Shown in pieces: positions 46,162 through 58,861 of a stretch of DNA of 64,000 nucleotides. The number at the start of each line of letters is the position of its first letter. Position 1 is the stretch's first letter. Both the position numbers and the translations under genes were made by a program. The notes below the pieces were generated by a model. It saw only the letters and a list, made by a program, of their open reading frames with translations, was not told the DNA's origin and ran no database searches. The stretch comes from Delphinus delphis (Eukaryota > Chordata > Mammalia > Artiodactyla > Delphinidae), in assembly GCF_949987515.2 (NCBI RefSeq), contig NC_082688.1, positions 102,155,893 to 102,219,892 of the forward strand, written 5' to 3'.

Positions 46162-47113
46162 ATGAGATGGCAAAGGAATAAGTTCTGGAAGAAGGAACAA
46201 GATAAAACCCCAGAAGCAGAACAAGTAAGTGCAGTGGAGATAGGCCATCTACCTGAGAAAGAGTTAAGAGTAATGATTGTGCAGATGATCCAAGAACTCG
46301 GGGAAAAAATGGATGCACAGAGCGAGAAGTTGCAAGAAGGTTTTTAGCAAAGAGTTAGAAAATATAAAGAATAACAAACAGAGTTGAAGAATACAATAGC
46401 AAATGAAAAATACACTAGAAGCAATCAGTAGCAGAATAAATGAGGCAGAAGAACAAAGCAGTGAGCTGGAAGACAGAGTGGTGAAAACCACTGCCGTGGA
46501 ACAGAATAAAGAAAAAATAATGAAAGGAAATGAGAGTTTAAGAGCCCTCTGGGACAAATGTCAAACATACCAACATTCACATTAAAGGGGTCCCAGAAGG
46601 AGACTAGGGAGAGAAAGAACCTGAGAAAATATTTGAAGAGATAATAGCTAAAAATGTCCCTGACGTGGGAAAGGAAATAGTCACCAAAGTCCAGGAAGCA
46701 CAGAGAGTGCCATGCAGGGTTAACCCAAGGAGGAACACACTTAGACACATAATAATCAAATTGATAAAATTAAAGACAGAGAAAATATTAAAAGCAACAA
46801 GGGAAAAGCAACAAATAACATACAAGGAAATCCCCTGAAGACTATCAGCTGATTTCTCAGCAGAAACTCTGCAGGCCAGAAAGTAGTAGCACGATATATC
46901 GATATATTTAAAGTGATGAAAGGGAAAAACCTCCAGCCAAGAACACTCTACCCAGCAAGGCTCTCGTTCAGATTCGACGGAGAAATCAAAAGCTTTACAG
47001 ACAAGCAAAAATTAACAGAATTCAGCACCACCAAACCAGTTTTACAACAAATGCTAAAGGAACTTCTCCAAGTGGAAAAGAAAAGGTCACAGCTAGAAAC
47101 AAGAAAATTATAA
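46162..47113 (+). pseudogene. L1-A ORF1 remnant
   Basis: L1 ORF1p is an RNA-binding trimer with coiled coil, RRM and C-terminal domains. Recognisable pieces: EKELRVMIVQMIQELGEKMD, SRINEAEEQSSELEDRVVKT (coiled coil) and ARLSFRFDGEIKSFTDKQKL (C-terminal domain). Several stops and frameshifts. Confidence 0.85.
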
Positions 47114-47452
47114 AATGGGAAAGTTCACTGGTAAAGGCAACTATAAACGTAGGAAATCATCCACACACAAATATGATACCAAAACCAGTAATTGTGAGAG
47201 AAGGAGAGTACAAATGCAGGATATTTAAAATGCATTTGAAATTAAGAGATCAGCAACTTAAAACAATAATGTATACATACAGACTGGTATATTAAAACAT
47301 CATGGTAACTACAAACAAAAAAATCTGTAATATATACACAAAAAAGAAAAAGGAACCCAAACACAACACTAAAGACAGTCATCAAATCACAAGAGAACAA
47401 AAGAGGAAACAGAAAGAAGACCTACAAAAACAAATCCAAAACAATTAACAAA

Positions 47453-49516
47453 ATGGTAATAAGAACATACACATGGATAATTACCTTAAATATAAATGGA
47501 TTAAATGCTCCAACCAAAAGACATAGACTGACTGCATGTAAAAACAGGACCCATGTATATGCTGTCTACAAGAGACCAACTTCAGAGCTACAGACAAATA
47601 CAGACTGAAAGTGAGGTGATGGAAAAAGGTATTCCATGCAAATAGAAATCAAAAGAAGGCTGGAGTAGCAACACTCATATCAGACAAAATTGACTTTAAA
47701 ATAGAAGACTGTTACAAGAAACAAAGGACACTACATAATGAACAAGGGATTAATCCAAGAAGATATAACAATTGTAAATATGTATGCACCAAGTACAGAA
47801 GCTCTTCAACATATAAGGCAGATGTTAACAGACATAAAAGAAGAAATTGAGAGTAACACAATAATAGTTGGGGACTTTAGTACCCCACTTACATCAATGG
47901 ACAGAAAATCCAGACAGAAAATCAATATGGAAACACAGGCCTTAAATGAAACATCAGACCAGATGGACTCGAAATTTATAGAGCATTCCATCCGAAAGCA
48001 GCAGAATACACATTCTTTTCAAGTGCACATGGAACATTCTCCAGGATTGATCACATGGTGGGCCACAAAGCAAGTCTTGGTAAATTTAAGAAAACTGAAA
48101 TTGTATCAAGCACCTTTTCCAACCACAACACTATGAGATTAGAAATCAACTACAAGAAAAAAACTGCAAAAAACACAAAAATGTGGAGGCTAAACAATAT
48201 GCTACTAAACAACCAACGGATCATTATAGAAATCAAAGAGGAAACCAAAAAATACCCAGATGGGACTTCCCTGGTGGTCCAGTGGTTAAGAATCTGCCTT
48301 CCAATGCAGGGGACGTGGGTTCAATCCCTGGTCGGGGAACTAAGATCCCACATGCCATGGAGGAGCTAAGCCCGTGAGTCCCAACTACTGAGACTGCGCA
48401 CTCTGGAGCCTGTGCGCCACATCTAGAGAGAAGCCCACGTGCTGCAACGAAGAGCCAATGCACTGCAACAAAAGATCCCGCATGCTGCAACTGAGACTTA
48501 ACATAGCCAGTTAAATAAATATATATATTAAAAAACAAATAAACAAACAAAACAAAAAATACCTAGAGACAAATGAAGATGAAAACACAATGATCCAAAA
48601 CCTACGGGATGCAGCAAAAGCAATTCTAAGAGGGAAGTTTATACTGATAAAAGCTTACCTCAGGAAACAAGAAAAATCTCAAATAAACAATCTAAACTTA
48701 CACCTAAAGCAACAAGAGGAAGAAGAACAAAATCCAAAGTTAATAGAAAGAAAGAAGTCATAAAGATCAGAGCAGAAATAAATGAAACTGAGACTAAGAA
48801 AACAATAGCAAAGATCAGTGAAACTAAAAGCTGGTTCTCTGAGAAGATAAAACTAAAGGGAAGGGCCCAAATCAATAAAATTAGAACTGAAAAAGGAGAA
48901 GTAACAACTGACACTGCAGAAATACAAAGGAGCATTAGAGATTACTACAAGCAACTATATGCCAATAAAATGGGCAACCTAGAACAAATTCTTAGAAAGG
49001 TACAATCTCACAAAACTGAACCAGGAAGAAATAGAAAATATGAACAGACCAACTACAAGTACTGAAATTGAATCTGTGATTAAAAAAACTCCCAACAAAC
49101 AAAAGTCCAGGACCACAAGACTCCACAGGTGAATGCTCTCAAACATTTAGAGAATAGTTAACACCTACACTTCTGAAACTATTCCAAAAAATTGCACAGG
49201 AAGAAGCACTTCCAAACTCACTCTATAAGGCCACCATCACCCTGATACCATAATCAGACAAAGATACCACAAAAAAAGAAAATTACAGGAGATTATCAGG
49301 CAAAAATCCTCAACAAAATAGTAGCAACCCGGAAGCCAACAAAACATTAAAAGGATCATACATGATAATCAAGTGGGATTTATCCCAGGGATGCAAGGAT
49401 TTTTCAATATCTGCAAACCAATCAGTGTGATACATCCCAGTAAAAAACTGAAGACTAAAAACCATATTATCATCTCAATAGATGCAGAAAAAGCTTTTCA
49501 TAAAATTCAACATCCA
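47453..49516 (+). pseudogene. L1-A ORF2 remnant (endonuclease and part of RT)
   Basis: Encoded the L1 endonuclease/reverse transcriptase. Endonuclease pieces such as EDITIVNMYAPSTEALQHIR are readable. The frame is broken by stops, by a SINE at 48257-48553, and by the end of the element within RT, before the FADD motif. Confidence 0.85.
48257..48553 (+). mobile_element. Full-length CHR-type SINE inside L1-A ORF2
   Basis: GGGACTTCCCTGGTGGTCCA head, CTGCAACGAAGAGCCAATGC, ACATAGCCAGTTAAATAAAT tail. Target duplication AAAAAATACC at 48247-48256 and 48554-48563, with L1 coding sequence resuming directly after. Confidence 0.93.
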
Positions 49517-50384
49517 GATTGGTTCAAGATGTTGGAGTAGAAGGACATGCTCTCACTACCTCTTGCAAGAACACTGGAATCACAAGTAACTGCTGAACAA
49601 TCATCGACAGGAAGACACTGGAACTCACCAAAAAAGATATGCCACATCCAAAGACAAAGGAAAAGCCACAATGAGATGGCAGGAGGGGCACAATCACAAT
49701 AAAATCAAATCCCATAACTGCTGGGTGGGTGACCCACAAACTGGAGAACTCTTATACAACAGAAGTCCACCCACTGGAGTGAAGGTTCTGAGCCCCACGT
49801 CACGCTTCCGAACCTGGGGTCCGGCAGCGGGAGGAGGAATTCCTAGAAAATCAGACTTTGAAGACTAGTGGGATTTGATTGCAGGATGTTGACAGGACTG
49901 GGGTAAACAGAGACTCCACTCTTGGAAGGCACACACAAAGTAGTGTGTGCATTGGGACCCAGGGGAAGGAGCAGTGACCCCATAGAGACTGAAACAGAAC
50001 GACTTGCTAGTGTTGGGGGGGTCTCCTGCAGAGGCGGGGGTTGGCTCTGTCTCACTGTGAGGACAAGGACACTGGAAGCAGAAGTTCTGGGAAGTATTCC
50101 TTGGCGTGAGCCCTCCCAGAGGCTGCCATTAGCCCCACCAAAGAGCCCTGTTGTTGTTTGGCCTGAGGCTCCAGTGTTGGGTGCCTCAGGCCAAACAACC
50201 AACAGGGAGGGAACCCAGCCCCACCATCAGCAGACAAGTGGATTAAAGTTTTACTGAGTTCTGCCCACCAGAGCAACAAACAGCCAGCTCTATCCACCAC
50301 CAGTCCCTCCCATCAGGAAACTTGCACAAGCTTCTTAGATAGCCTCATCCACCAGAGGGCAGGCAGCAGAAGCAAGAAGAACTA
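49517..50384 (+). mobile_element. L1-B, left segment: 5' UTR
   Basis: Begins GATTGGTTCAAGATGTTGGA, the 5' start of a cetartiodactyl L1, and runs as 5' UTR to 50384, where L1-C is inserted. It resumes at 54444 with matching 5' UTR sequence. Confidence 0.85.
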
Positions 50385-50390
50385 AAATAT

Positions 50391-53300
50391 TTATACACCC
50401 AACATAAGAGCACCTCAATACATAAGGCAAATACTAACAGCCATAAAAGCAGAAATCGACAGTAACACATACATAGTAGGGGGCTTTAACACCCCACTTT
50501 AACCAATGCACAGATCATCCTAAATGAAAATAAATAAGGAAACACAAGCTTTAAATGATACATTAAACAAGATGGACTTAAATGATATTTATAGGACATT
50601 CCACCTAAAAACAACAGAATACACATTTTTCTCAAGTGCTCATGGAACATTCTCCAGGACAGATCATATCCTAGGTCACAAATCAAGCCTTGGTAAATTT
50701 AAGAAAATTGAAATTGTATCAACTATCTTTTCCAACCAAAACGCTATGAGACTAGATCTCAATTACAGGAAAAGGTCTGTAAAAAATACAAACACATGGA
50801 GGCTAAACAATACACTACTTAATAACAAAGTGATCACTGAAGAAATCAAAGAGGAAATAAAAACATACCTAGAAACAAATGACAATGGAGACACAACAAC
50901 CCAAAACCTATGGGATGCAGCAAAAGCAGTTCTAAGGGGGAAGTTTATAGCAATACAATACTACCTTAAGAAACAGGAAACATCTTGAATAAACAACTTA
51001 AACTTGCACCTAAAGCAATTAGAGAAAGAAGAACAAAAAACCCCCAAAGTTAGCAGAAGGAAAGAAATCATAAAGATCAGATCAGAAATAAATGAAAAAG
51101 AAATGAAGGAAACAATAGCAAAGATCAATAAAACTAAAAGCTGGGTCTTTGAGAAGATAAACAAAATCGATAAACCATTAGCCAGACTCATCAAGAAAAA
51201 AAGGGAGAAGACTCAAATCAGCAGAATTAGAAATGAAAAATCAGAAGTAACAACTGACACTGCAGAAATACAAAAGATCATGAGAGATTACTACCAGCAA
51301 CACTATGCCAATAAAATGGACAACCTGGAGGAAATGGACAAATTCTCATACATGCACAACCTGCCAAGACTGAATCAGGAAGAAAAGGAAAATATGAACA
51401 GACCAATCACAAGCACTGAAATTGAAACTGTGATTAAAAAACTTCCAAGAAACAAAAGCCCAGGACCAGATGGCTTCACAGGCGAATTCAATCAAACATT
51501 TAGAGAAGAGCTAACACCTATCCTTCTCAAACTCTTCCAAAATATAGCAGAGGGAGGAACACTCCCAAACTCATTCTACGAGGCCACCATCACCTTGATA
51601 CCAAAACTAGACAAGGATGTCACAAAGAAAGAAAACTACAGGCCAATATCACAGATGAACATAGATGCAAAAATCCTCAACAAAATACTAGCAAACAGAA
51701 TCCAACAACACGTTAAAAGGATCATACACCATGATCAAATGGGGTTTAATCCAGGAATGGAAGCATGCTTCAACATATGCAAATCAATCAATGTGATAAA
51801 CCATATTAACAAATTGAAGGAGAAAAACCATATGATCATCTCAATAGATGCAGAGAAAGCTTTTGACAAAATTCAACAACCATTTTGATAAAAACCCTGC
51901 AGAAAGTAGGCATAGAAGGAACTTTCCTCAACATAATAATGGCCATATATGACAAACCCACAGCCAACATCGTCCTCAATGGTGAAAAACTGAAAGCATT
52001 TCCACTAAGATCAGGAACAAGACTAGGTGGCCCACTCTCACCACTATTATTCAAAATAATTTTGGAAGTTTTAGCTACAGCAATCAGAGAAGAAAAGGAA
52101 TCCAAATCGGAAAAGAAGTAAAGCTGTCACTGTTTGCAGATGACGCGATACTATACGTAGAGAATCCTAAAGATGCTACCAGAAAACTCCTAGAGCTAAT
52201 CAATGAATTTGGTAAAGTAGCAGGATACAAAATTAATGCACAGAAATCTCTGGCCTTCCTATACACTAATGATGAAAAATCTGAAAGTGAAATCAAGAAA
52301 ACACTCCCATTTACCACTGCAACAAAAAGAATAAAATATCTAGGAATAAACCTACTTAGGGAGACAAAAGACCTGTATGCAGAAAATTATAAGACACTGA
52401 TGAAAGAAATTAAAGATGATACAAATAGATGGAGAGATATACCACGTTCTTGGATTGGAAGAATCAACATTGTGAAAATGACTCTACTACCCAAAGCAAT
52501 CTACAGATTCAATGCAATCCCTATCAAACTACCACTGGCATTTTTCACGAAACTAGAACAATAAATTTCACAATTTGTAATGGAAACACAAAGACCCCGA
52601 ATAGTCAAAGCAATGTTGAGAACGAAAAACGGAGGTGGAGGAATCAGGCTCTCTGACTTCAGACTATACTACAAAGCTACAGTAATCAAGACAGCATGGT
52701 ACTGGCACAAAAACAGAAAGATAGATCAATGGAACAGGATAGAAAGCCCAGAGATAAACCCACGCACATATGGTCACCTTATCTTTGACAAAGGAGGCAG
52801 GAATGTACAGTGGAGAAAGGACAGCCTCTTCAATAAGTGGTGCTCGGAAAACTGGACAGGTACACATAAAAGTATGAGATTAGATCACTCCCTAACACCA
52901 TACACAAAAATAAGCTCAAAATGGATTAAAGACCTAAATGTAAGGCCAGAAACTATCAAACTCTTAGAGGAAAACATAGGCAGAACACTCTATGACATAA
53001 AATACAGCAAGATCCTTTTTGACCCACCTCCTAGAGTAATGGAAATAAAAACAAAAATAAACAATTGGGACCTAATGAAACTTCAAAGCTTTTGCACAGC
53101 AAAGAAAACCATAAACAAGACCAAAAGACAACCCTCAGAATGGGAGAAAATATTTGCAAATGAAGCAACTGACAAAGGATTAATCTCCAAAATTTATAAG
53201 CAGCTCATGCAGCTCAATAACAAAAAACCAAACAACCCAATCCAAAAATGGGCAGAAGACCTAAATAGACATTTCTCCAAAGAAGATATACAGACTGCCA

Positions 53301-54069
53301 ACAAACACATGAAAGAATGCTCAACATCATTAATCATTAGAGAAATGCAAATCAAAACTACAATGAGATATCATCTCACACCAGTCAGAAAAGTCATCAT
53401 CAAAAGATCTAATAACAGGGCTTCCCTGGTGGCGCAGTGGTTGAGAGTCCGCCTGCCGATGCAGGGGACACGGGTTCATGCCCCGGTCCGGGAGGATCCC
53501 ACATGCCGCAAAGCGGCTGGGCCCGTGAGCCATGGCCGCTGAGCCTGCACGTCTGGAGCCTGTGCTCTGCGGCGGGAGGGGCCGCAACGGTGAGAGGCCC
53601 GCGTACCGCAAAAAAAAAAATCTAGAAACAATAAATGCTGGAGAGGGTGTGGAGCAAAGGGAACCCTCTTGCACTGCTGGTGGTAATGTAAATTGATACA
53701 GCCACTGTGGAGAACAGTATGGAGGTTCCTTAAAAAACTACAAATAGAACTACCATATGACCCAGTAATCCCACTACTGCGAATTATACCCTGAAAAAAC
53801 CATGATTCAAAAAGTCATGTGCCAAAATGTTCATTGCAGCTCTATTTACAATAGCCCAGAGATGGAAACAACCTAACTGTCCATCATCGGCTGAATGGAT
53901 AAAGAAGATGCGGCACATATATACAATGGAATATTACTCAGCCATAAAAAGAAACGAAATTGAGCTATTTGTAATGAGATGGATAGACCTAGAGTCTGTC
54001 ATACAGAGTAAAGTAAATCAGAAAGAGAAAGACAAATACCGTATCCTAACACATATATATGGAATTTAA
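50391..54069 (+). pseudogene. L1-C ORF2, 5'-truncated and disabled
   Basis: Readable RT blocks include [20 protein letters not shown], and FADDAILYV near 52135 (catalytic Asp pair). Lesions: in-frame TAA at 50521, TGA at 50986, frameshift near 51885, further indels near 52085 and 52562, and a SINE in the C-terminal domain. The endonuclease catalytic SDHN reads SNQN at about 50733. Confidence 0.9.
53418..53614 (+). mobile_element. Long CHR-2-like cetacean SINE inside L1-C
   Basis: GGCTTCCCTGGTGGCGCAGT head, GAGGCCCGCGTACCGCA end with A-run. Diverged target duplication AAAAGATCTAATAACA (53402-53417) versus AAAAAATCTAGAAACA (53615-53630). The undisturbed L1-D copy confirms the joined L1 sequence. 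Confidence 0.93.
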
Positions 54070-54499
54070 GAAAAAAAAATGTCATGAAGAACCTAGGGGT
54101 AAGACAGGAATAAAGACACAGACCTACTGGAGAACGAACTTGAGGATATGGGGAGGGGAAGGGTGAGCTGTGACCAAGCGAGCGAGAGGCAAGGACATAT
54201 TTACACTACCATACGTAAGGTAGATAGCTAGTGGGAAGCAGCCGCATAGCACAGGGATATCAGTTCGGTGCTTTGTGACCGCCTGGAGGGGTGGCAAAGG
54301 GAGGGTTGGAGGGAGGAATATGCAAGAGGGAAGAGATATGGGAACATATGTATATGTATAACTGATTCACTTTGTTATAAAGCAGAAACTAACACACCAT
54401 TGTAAAACAATTATACTCCAATAAAGATGTTAAAAAAAAAAAAAAAGAAGAACTACAAGTCTGTGGAACAAAAACCACATTCATAGCAAGACAGACAAG

Positions 54500-55386
54500 A
54501 TGAAAAGGCAGAGGGCTATGTACCAGATGAAGGAACAAGATAAAACCCCAGAAAAACCACTAAATGAAGTGGAGATAGCATTCAGAATAATGGTAGTGAA
54601 GATGATCCAGGACCTCAGAAAAATAATGGAGGCAAAGATCAAGAAGATGAAAGACATGTTTAACAAAGACTTAGAAGAATTAAAGAACAAACAAACAGAG
54701 ATGAACAATACAATAATGGAAATGAAAAATACAGTAGAAAGAATCAATAGCAGAATAACTGAGGCAGAAGAACGGATAAGCAACCTGGAAGACAGAATGG
54801 TGGAGTTCACTGTTGCAGAACAGAATAAAGAAAAAGAATGAAAAGAAATGAAGACAGCCTAAGAGACCTCTGGGACAACATTAAGCGCAACAAAATTTGC
54901 ATTATACGGGTACCAGAAGGAGAAGAGAGAGAGAAAGTACCATAGAAAATACTTGAAGAGATTATAGTTGAAAACTTCCCTAACATGAGAAAGGAAATAG
55001 CCACCCAAGTCCAGGAAGCACAGAGAGTCCCATACAGGCTAAACCCAAGGAGAAACACACCAAGACACATAGTAATCAAATTGGGAAAAATTAAAGACAA
55101 AGTAAAATCATTGAAAGCAGCAAGGGAAAAATGACAAATAACATACAAGGGAACTCCCGTAAGGTTAACAGCTGAGTTCTCAGCAGAAACTCTACAAGCC
55201 AGAAGGGAGTGGCATGATATACTTAAAGTGATGAAAGGGAAGAACCTACAACCAAGATTACTCTACCCTGCAAGGATCTCATTCAGATTCGATGGAGAAA
55301 TCAAAAGCTTTACAGACAAGCAAAAGCTAAGAGAATTCAGCACCACCAAACCAGCTCTACAAGAAATGCTAAAGGAACTTCTCTAA
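54500..55386 (+). pseudogene. L1-B ORF1, frameshifted
   Basis: The first 113 codons are open (MKRQRAMYQMKEQDKTPEKP ... coiled coil SRITEAEERISNLEDRMVEF). The frame then closes at TGA 54839, and later codons (RRVP-type and C-terminal domains) continue in other frames with further stops. Confidence 0.85.
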
Positions 55387-55444
55387 GTGGGAAACACAGG
55401 AGAAAAAAAGGACCTACAAAAACAAACCCCAAACAATTAACAAA

Positions 55445-56478
55445 ATGGTAATAGAAACATACATATAATTACTTTAAACGTGAAAGGATTAAATGCTCCA
55501 ACCAAAAGACACAGGCTTGCTGAATGGATACAAAAACAAGACCCACATATATGCTGTCTACAAGAGACCCACTTCAGACCCAGGGAGACATACAGACTGA
55601 AATTGAGGGGATGGAAAAAGATATTCCATATAAATGGCAATGAAAAGAAAGCTGGAGTAGCAATACTCATATCAGATAAAAATAGACTTTAAAATAAAGA
55701 ATGTTACAAGAGACAAGGAAGGACACTACATAATGATCAAGGGATCATTCCAAGAAGATATAACAATTATAAATATATATGCACCCAACATAGGAACACG
55801 TCAATACATAAGGCAACTGCTAACAGCTATAAAAGAGGAAATCGATACTGACACAATAATAGTGGGGGACTTTTAACACCTCACTTACACCAACGGACAG
55901 ATCATCCAAACAGAAAATTAATAAGGAAACACAAGCTTTAAATGACACAATAGAGCAGACAGATTTAATTGATGTTCATAGGACATTCCATCCAAAAACA
56001 GGAGATTACACTTCCTTCTCAAGTGTGCACAGGACATTCTCCAGGACAGATCACATCTTAGGTCACAAATCAAGCCTCAGTAAATTTAAGAAAATTGAAA
56101 TCATATCAAGCATCTTTTCTGACCACAACGCTACGAGATTAGAAATCAATTACAGACAAAAAACCGTAAAAAACACAAACACATGGAGGCTAAACAATAC
56201 GTTACTAAATAACCAAGCGATCACTGAAGAAATCAAAGAGGAAATAAAAAAATTCGTAGAGACAAATGACAATGAAAAGACGACGATCCAAAACCTATGG
56301 GATGCAGCAAAAGCATTTCTAAGAGGGAAGTTTATAGCTATACAAGCCTACCTCAAGAAAGAAGAAAAATCTCAAACAATCTAACGTTACACCTAAAGCA
56401 ATTAGAGAAAGAAGAACAAGCAAAACCCAAAGTTAGGAGAAGGAAAGAAATCATAAAGATCAGAGCAGAAATAAATGA
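55445..56478 (+). pseudogene. L1-B ORF2, 5' part (endonuclease), interrupted by L1-D
   Basis: Readable: GLNAPTKRHRLAEWIQKQDP, CCLQETHFRPRETYRLKLRG. It retains endonuclease residues SDHN (about 56118), unlike L1-C and L1-D. Frameshifts are present near 55688 and 55875. It stops at 56478, where L1-D starts. Confidence 0.85.
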
Positions 56479-56699
56479 GGGGGGACCTTGAAGATGGCGT
56501 AAGAGTAAGACGCGGAGATCACCTTCCTCCCCACAGATACACCAGAAATACATCTACACGTGGAACAACTCCTACAGAACACCTACTAAAGGCTGGCAAA
56601 AGACCTCAGACCTCCCAAAGGCAAGAAACTCCCCACGTACCTGGGTAGGGCAAAAGAAAAAACAGAGACAAAAGAATAGGGACGGCACCTGCACCAGTG

Positions 56700-57650
56700 G
56701 GAGAGAGCTGTGAAGGAGGAAAAGTTTCCACACACTAGGAAGCCCCTTTGCGGGCGGAGACTGCGGGAGGCGGAGGGGGGAGCTTCGGAGCCGCGGAGGA
56801 GAGCACAGCAACGGGTGCGGAGGGCAAAGCGGGGAGATTCCCGCACAGAGGATCCGTGTCGACCGGCACTCACCAGCCCGAGAGGCTTGTCTGCTCACCC
56901 ACCGGGGCAGGCGGGGCTGCGAGCTGAGGCTCTGAGGCTCCGGTTGCGGTTTCGGAGCGCAGGGAGAGGACTGGGGTTGACGGCTTGAACATAGCCTGAA
57001 GGAGTTAGTGCACCACGGCTAGCCGGGAGGGAGTCCGGGGAAAAGTCTGCACCTGCCAAAGAGGCAAGAGACTTTTTCTTCCCTCTTTGTTTCCTGGTGC
57101 GTGAGGAGAGGGGTTTAAGAACGCTGCTTAAAGGAGCTCCAGAGACAGGCGCGAGCCGCGGCTAAAAGCGCGGACCCCAGAGACGGGCGCGAGCCGCGGC
57201 TAAAAGTGCGGACCCCAGAGACGGGCGGGAGACGCTAAGGCTGCTGCTGCTGCCACCAAGGGGCCTGTGTGCGAGCACAGGTCACTACCACACCCCTCTT
57301 CCGCGGAGCCTGTGCAGCCCGCCACTGCCAGGTTCCCGGGATCCAGGGACAACTTTCCCGGGAGAACGCACTGCGGGCCTCAGGCTGGTGCAAAGTTACG
57401 CCGGACTTTGCCGCCGCAGGCCCGCCCCGCACTCCGTGCCCCTCCCTCCCCGCTGGCCTGAGTGCGCCAGAGCCCCCGAATCAGCGGCTCCTTTAACCCC
57501 GTCCTGTCTGAGCAAAAAACAGACGCCCTCCAGCGACCTACACGCAGAGGCGGGGCCAAATCCAAAGCTAAGCCCCGGGAGCTGTGAGAACAAAGAAGAG
57601 AAAGGGAGATCTCTCCCAGCAGCCTCAGAAGCAGCGGATTAAAGCTCCAC
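56700..57650 (+). promoter_or_regulatory. L1-D GC-rich 5' UTR, probable internal promoter
   Basis: About 0.9 kb of CpG-rich sequence (CTGCGGGAGGCGGAGGGGGG, GCGCGAGCCGCGGCTAAAAG) in an AT-rich neighbourhood. L1 5' UTRs carry an internal Pol II promoter and, in human, an antisense promoter (family knowledge). Activity here is inferred from composition and completeness only. Confidence 0.55.
57139..57225. repeat. 38-bp GC-rich tandem repeat in L1-D 5' UTR
   Basis: The unit beginning CCAGAGACRGGCGCGAGCCG starts at 57139 and 57177, with a partial third copy at 57215. The period is 38 bp and the first two copies differ at only two positions. Confidence 0.9.
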
Positions 57651-57689
57651 TATCAACTTGATATACCCTGCATCTGTGGAATACCTGAA

Positions 57690-58215
57690 TAGACAACCAA
57701 TCATCCCAAATTAAGGAGGTGGACTTTAGGAGCAAGATCTATGATTTTTTTCCCTATTCCTCTTTTTGTGAATGTGTATGTGTACGCTTCTGTGTGAGAT
57801 CTTGTCTGTATAGTCTTGCTTCCACCATTTGTCCTAGGGTTCTATCCGTCCATGTTTTTTTTTTTAAACATTTTTTTCTTAATAATCAATTTTAATTTTA
57901 ACATTATTATACTTTACCTTCGTTCTTTCTTTCTTTCCTTCCTTCCTTCCCTCCTTTAGACAACGAAACATCCCAAATTGAGGAGGTGGTCTCTGACAGC
58001 AAGATTTATGATTTTTCCTCCTTTACCTCTTTTAGTGAGGGTGTATGTGTACGCTTCTGTGTAAGACTTTGTCTGTATAGCTTTGCTTCCAACATTTGTC
58101 CTAAGGTTCTATCCGTCCCTTTTTTTTTTCTAAATAAGAATTTTTTAATTCAATAACTTTATTATACTTTATTTTATATTTACTGTATCTTCTTTCTTTC
58201 TTTTTTCCTTCTTTC
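57690..58215. repeat. About 267-bp tandem monomers in L1-D 5' UTR
   Basis: Two head-to-tail copies. CATCCCAAATTAAGGAGGTG (about 57702) and CATCCCAAATTGAGGAGGTG (about 57969) start matching segments that share GTGTACGCTTCTGTGTRAGA and ATTTGTCCTARGGTTCTATC. Each ends in a T-rich then CTTT/CCTT-rich stretch. Confidence 0.85.
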
Positions 58216-58325
58216 CCTCCTTCCTGCCTTCCTCCCTCCCTCCCTCCCTCCTTTCTTTCCTTCTTGCCTTCTTTCCTTCTTTCTTCCTTCCTTCCCTCCT
58301 TTCCTTCTTTCTTTCCTCATACTTC
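58180..58325. repeat. CTTT/CCTT pyrimidine microsatellite
   Basis: About 145 bases of TTCC/TTTC/CCCT repeats following the second monomer; a shorter run lies at 57930-57957. Confidence 0.9.
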
Positions 58326-58861
58326 TACTAATTCCCTCTACTTTTTCTCCCTTTTATTCTGAGCCGTGTGGATGAAAGGCTCTTGGTGCTCCAGCCAGGA
58401 GTCAGGGCTCTGCCTCTGAGGTAGGAGAGCCAACTTCAGGACACTGGTCAACAAGAGACCTCCCAGCTCCACATAATATCAAACAGCGAAAATCTCCCAG
58501 AGACCTCCATCTTAACACCAGCACCCAGCTTCACTCAATGACCAGCAAGCTACAGTGCTGGACAACCTATGCCAAACAACTAGCAAAACAGGAACATACC
58601 ACCACCCATTAGCAGAGAGGCTGCCTAAAATCATAATAAGGCCACAGACACCCCAAAACACACCACCAGACGTGAACCTGCCCACTAGAGAGACAAGATC
58701 CAGCCTCATCCACCACAACACAGGCACTAGTCCCCTCCACCAGGAAGCCTACACAACCCACTGAACCAACCTTAGCCACTGGAGACAGACATCAAAAACA
58801 GCGGGAACTACGAACCTGCAGTCTGCAAAAAGGAGACCCCAAACACAGTAAGATAAGCAAA

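Larger units (their letters stand above)
45085..49516 (+). mobile_element. L1-A: old, near full-length L1 lacking its 3' part
   Basis: 5' UTR from about 45085 (CACTGGGACCCAGGGCAAAA at 45486), degenerate ORF1 at about 46162-47113, degenerate ORF2 from about 47453. It stops abruptly after the codons for [11 protein letters not shown] at about 49516, where the 5' end of another L1 begins. Many stops and frameshifts: the oldest of the stack. Antisense to KCTD9. Confidence 0.9.
50385..54443 (+). mobile_element. L1-C: 5'-truncated L1 inserted in L1-B
   Basis: Starts within ORF2 (AAAATATTTATACACCCAAC) and continues to a complete 3' end with ACTCCAATAAAGATGTT and an A-tail (about 54432-54443). Target duplication AAGAAGAACTA at 50374-50384 and 54444-54454. 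ORF2 carries stops and frameshifts and a SINE. Confidence 0.92.
54444..56478 (+). mobile_element. L1-B, right segment: ORF1 and start of ORF2
   Basis: Continues L1-B from the end of its 5' UTR (ACAAGTCTGTGGAACAAAAA) through ORF1 (54500 to about 55386) and ORF2 from about 55445, to 56478, where L1-D begins inside it. Confidence 0.88.

Noticed and set aside
52580..53542. A 320-codon open frame that looks like a novel protein
   Set aside because: It is L1-C ORF2 reading into an inserted SINE (from 53418), a chance fusion of transposon sequences.
57139..57225. Regular 38-bp repeats that superficially suggest a CRISPR array
   Set aside because: The units are contiguous with no spacers, lie in an L1 5' UTR, and the DNA is mammalian.
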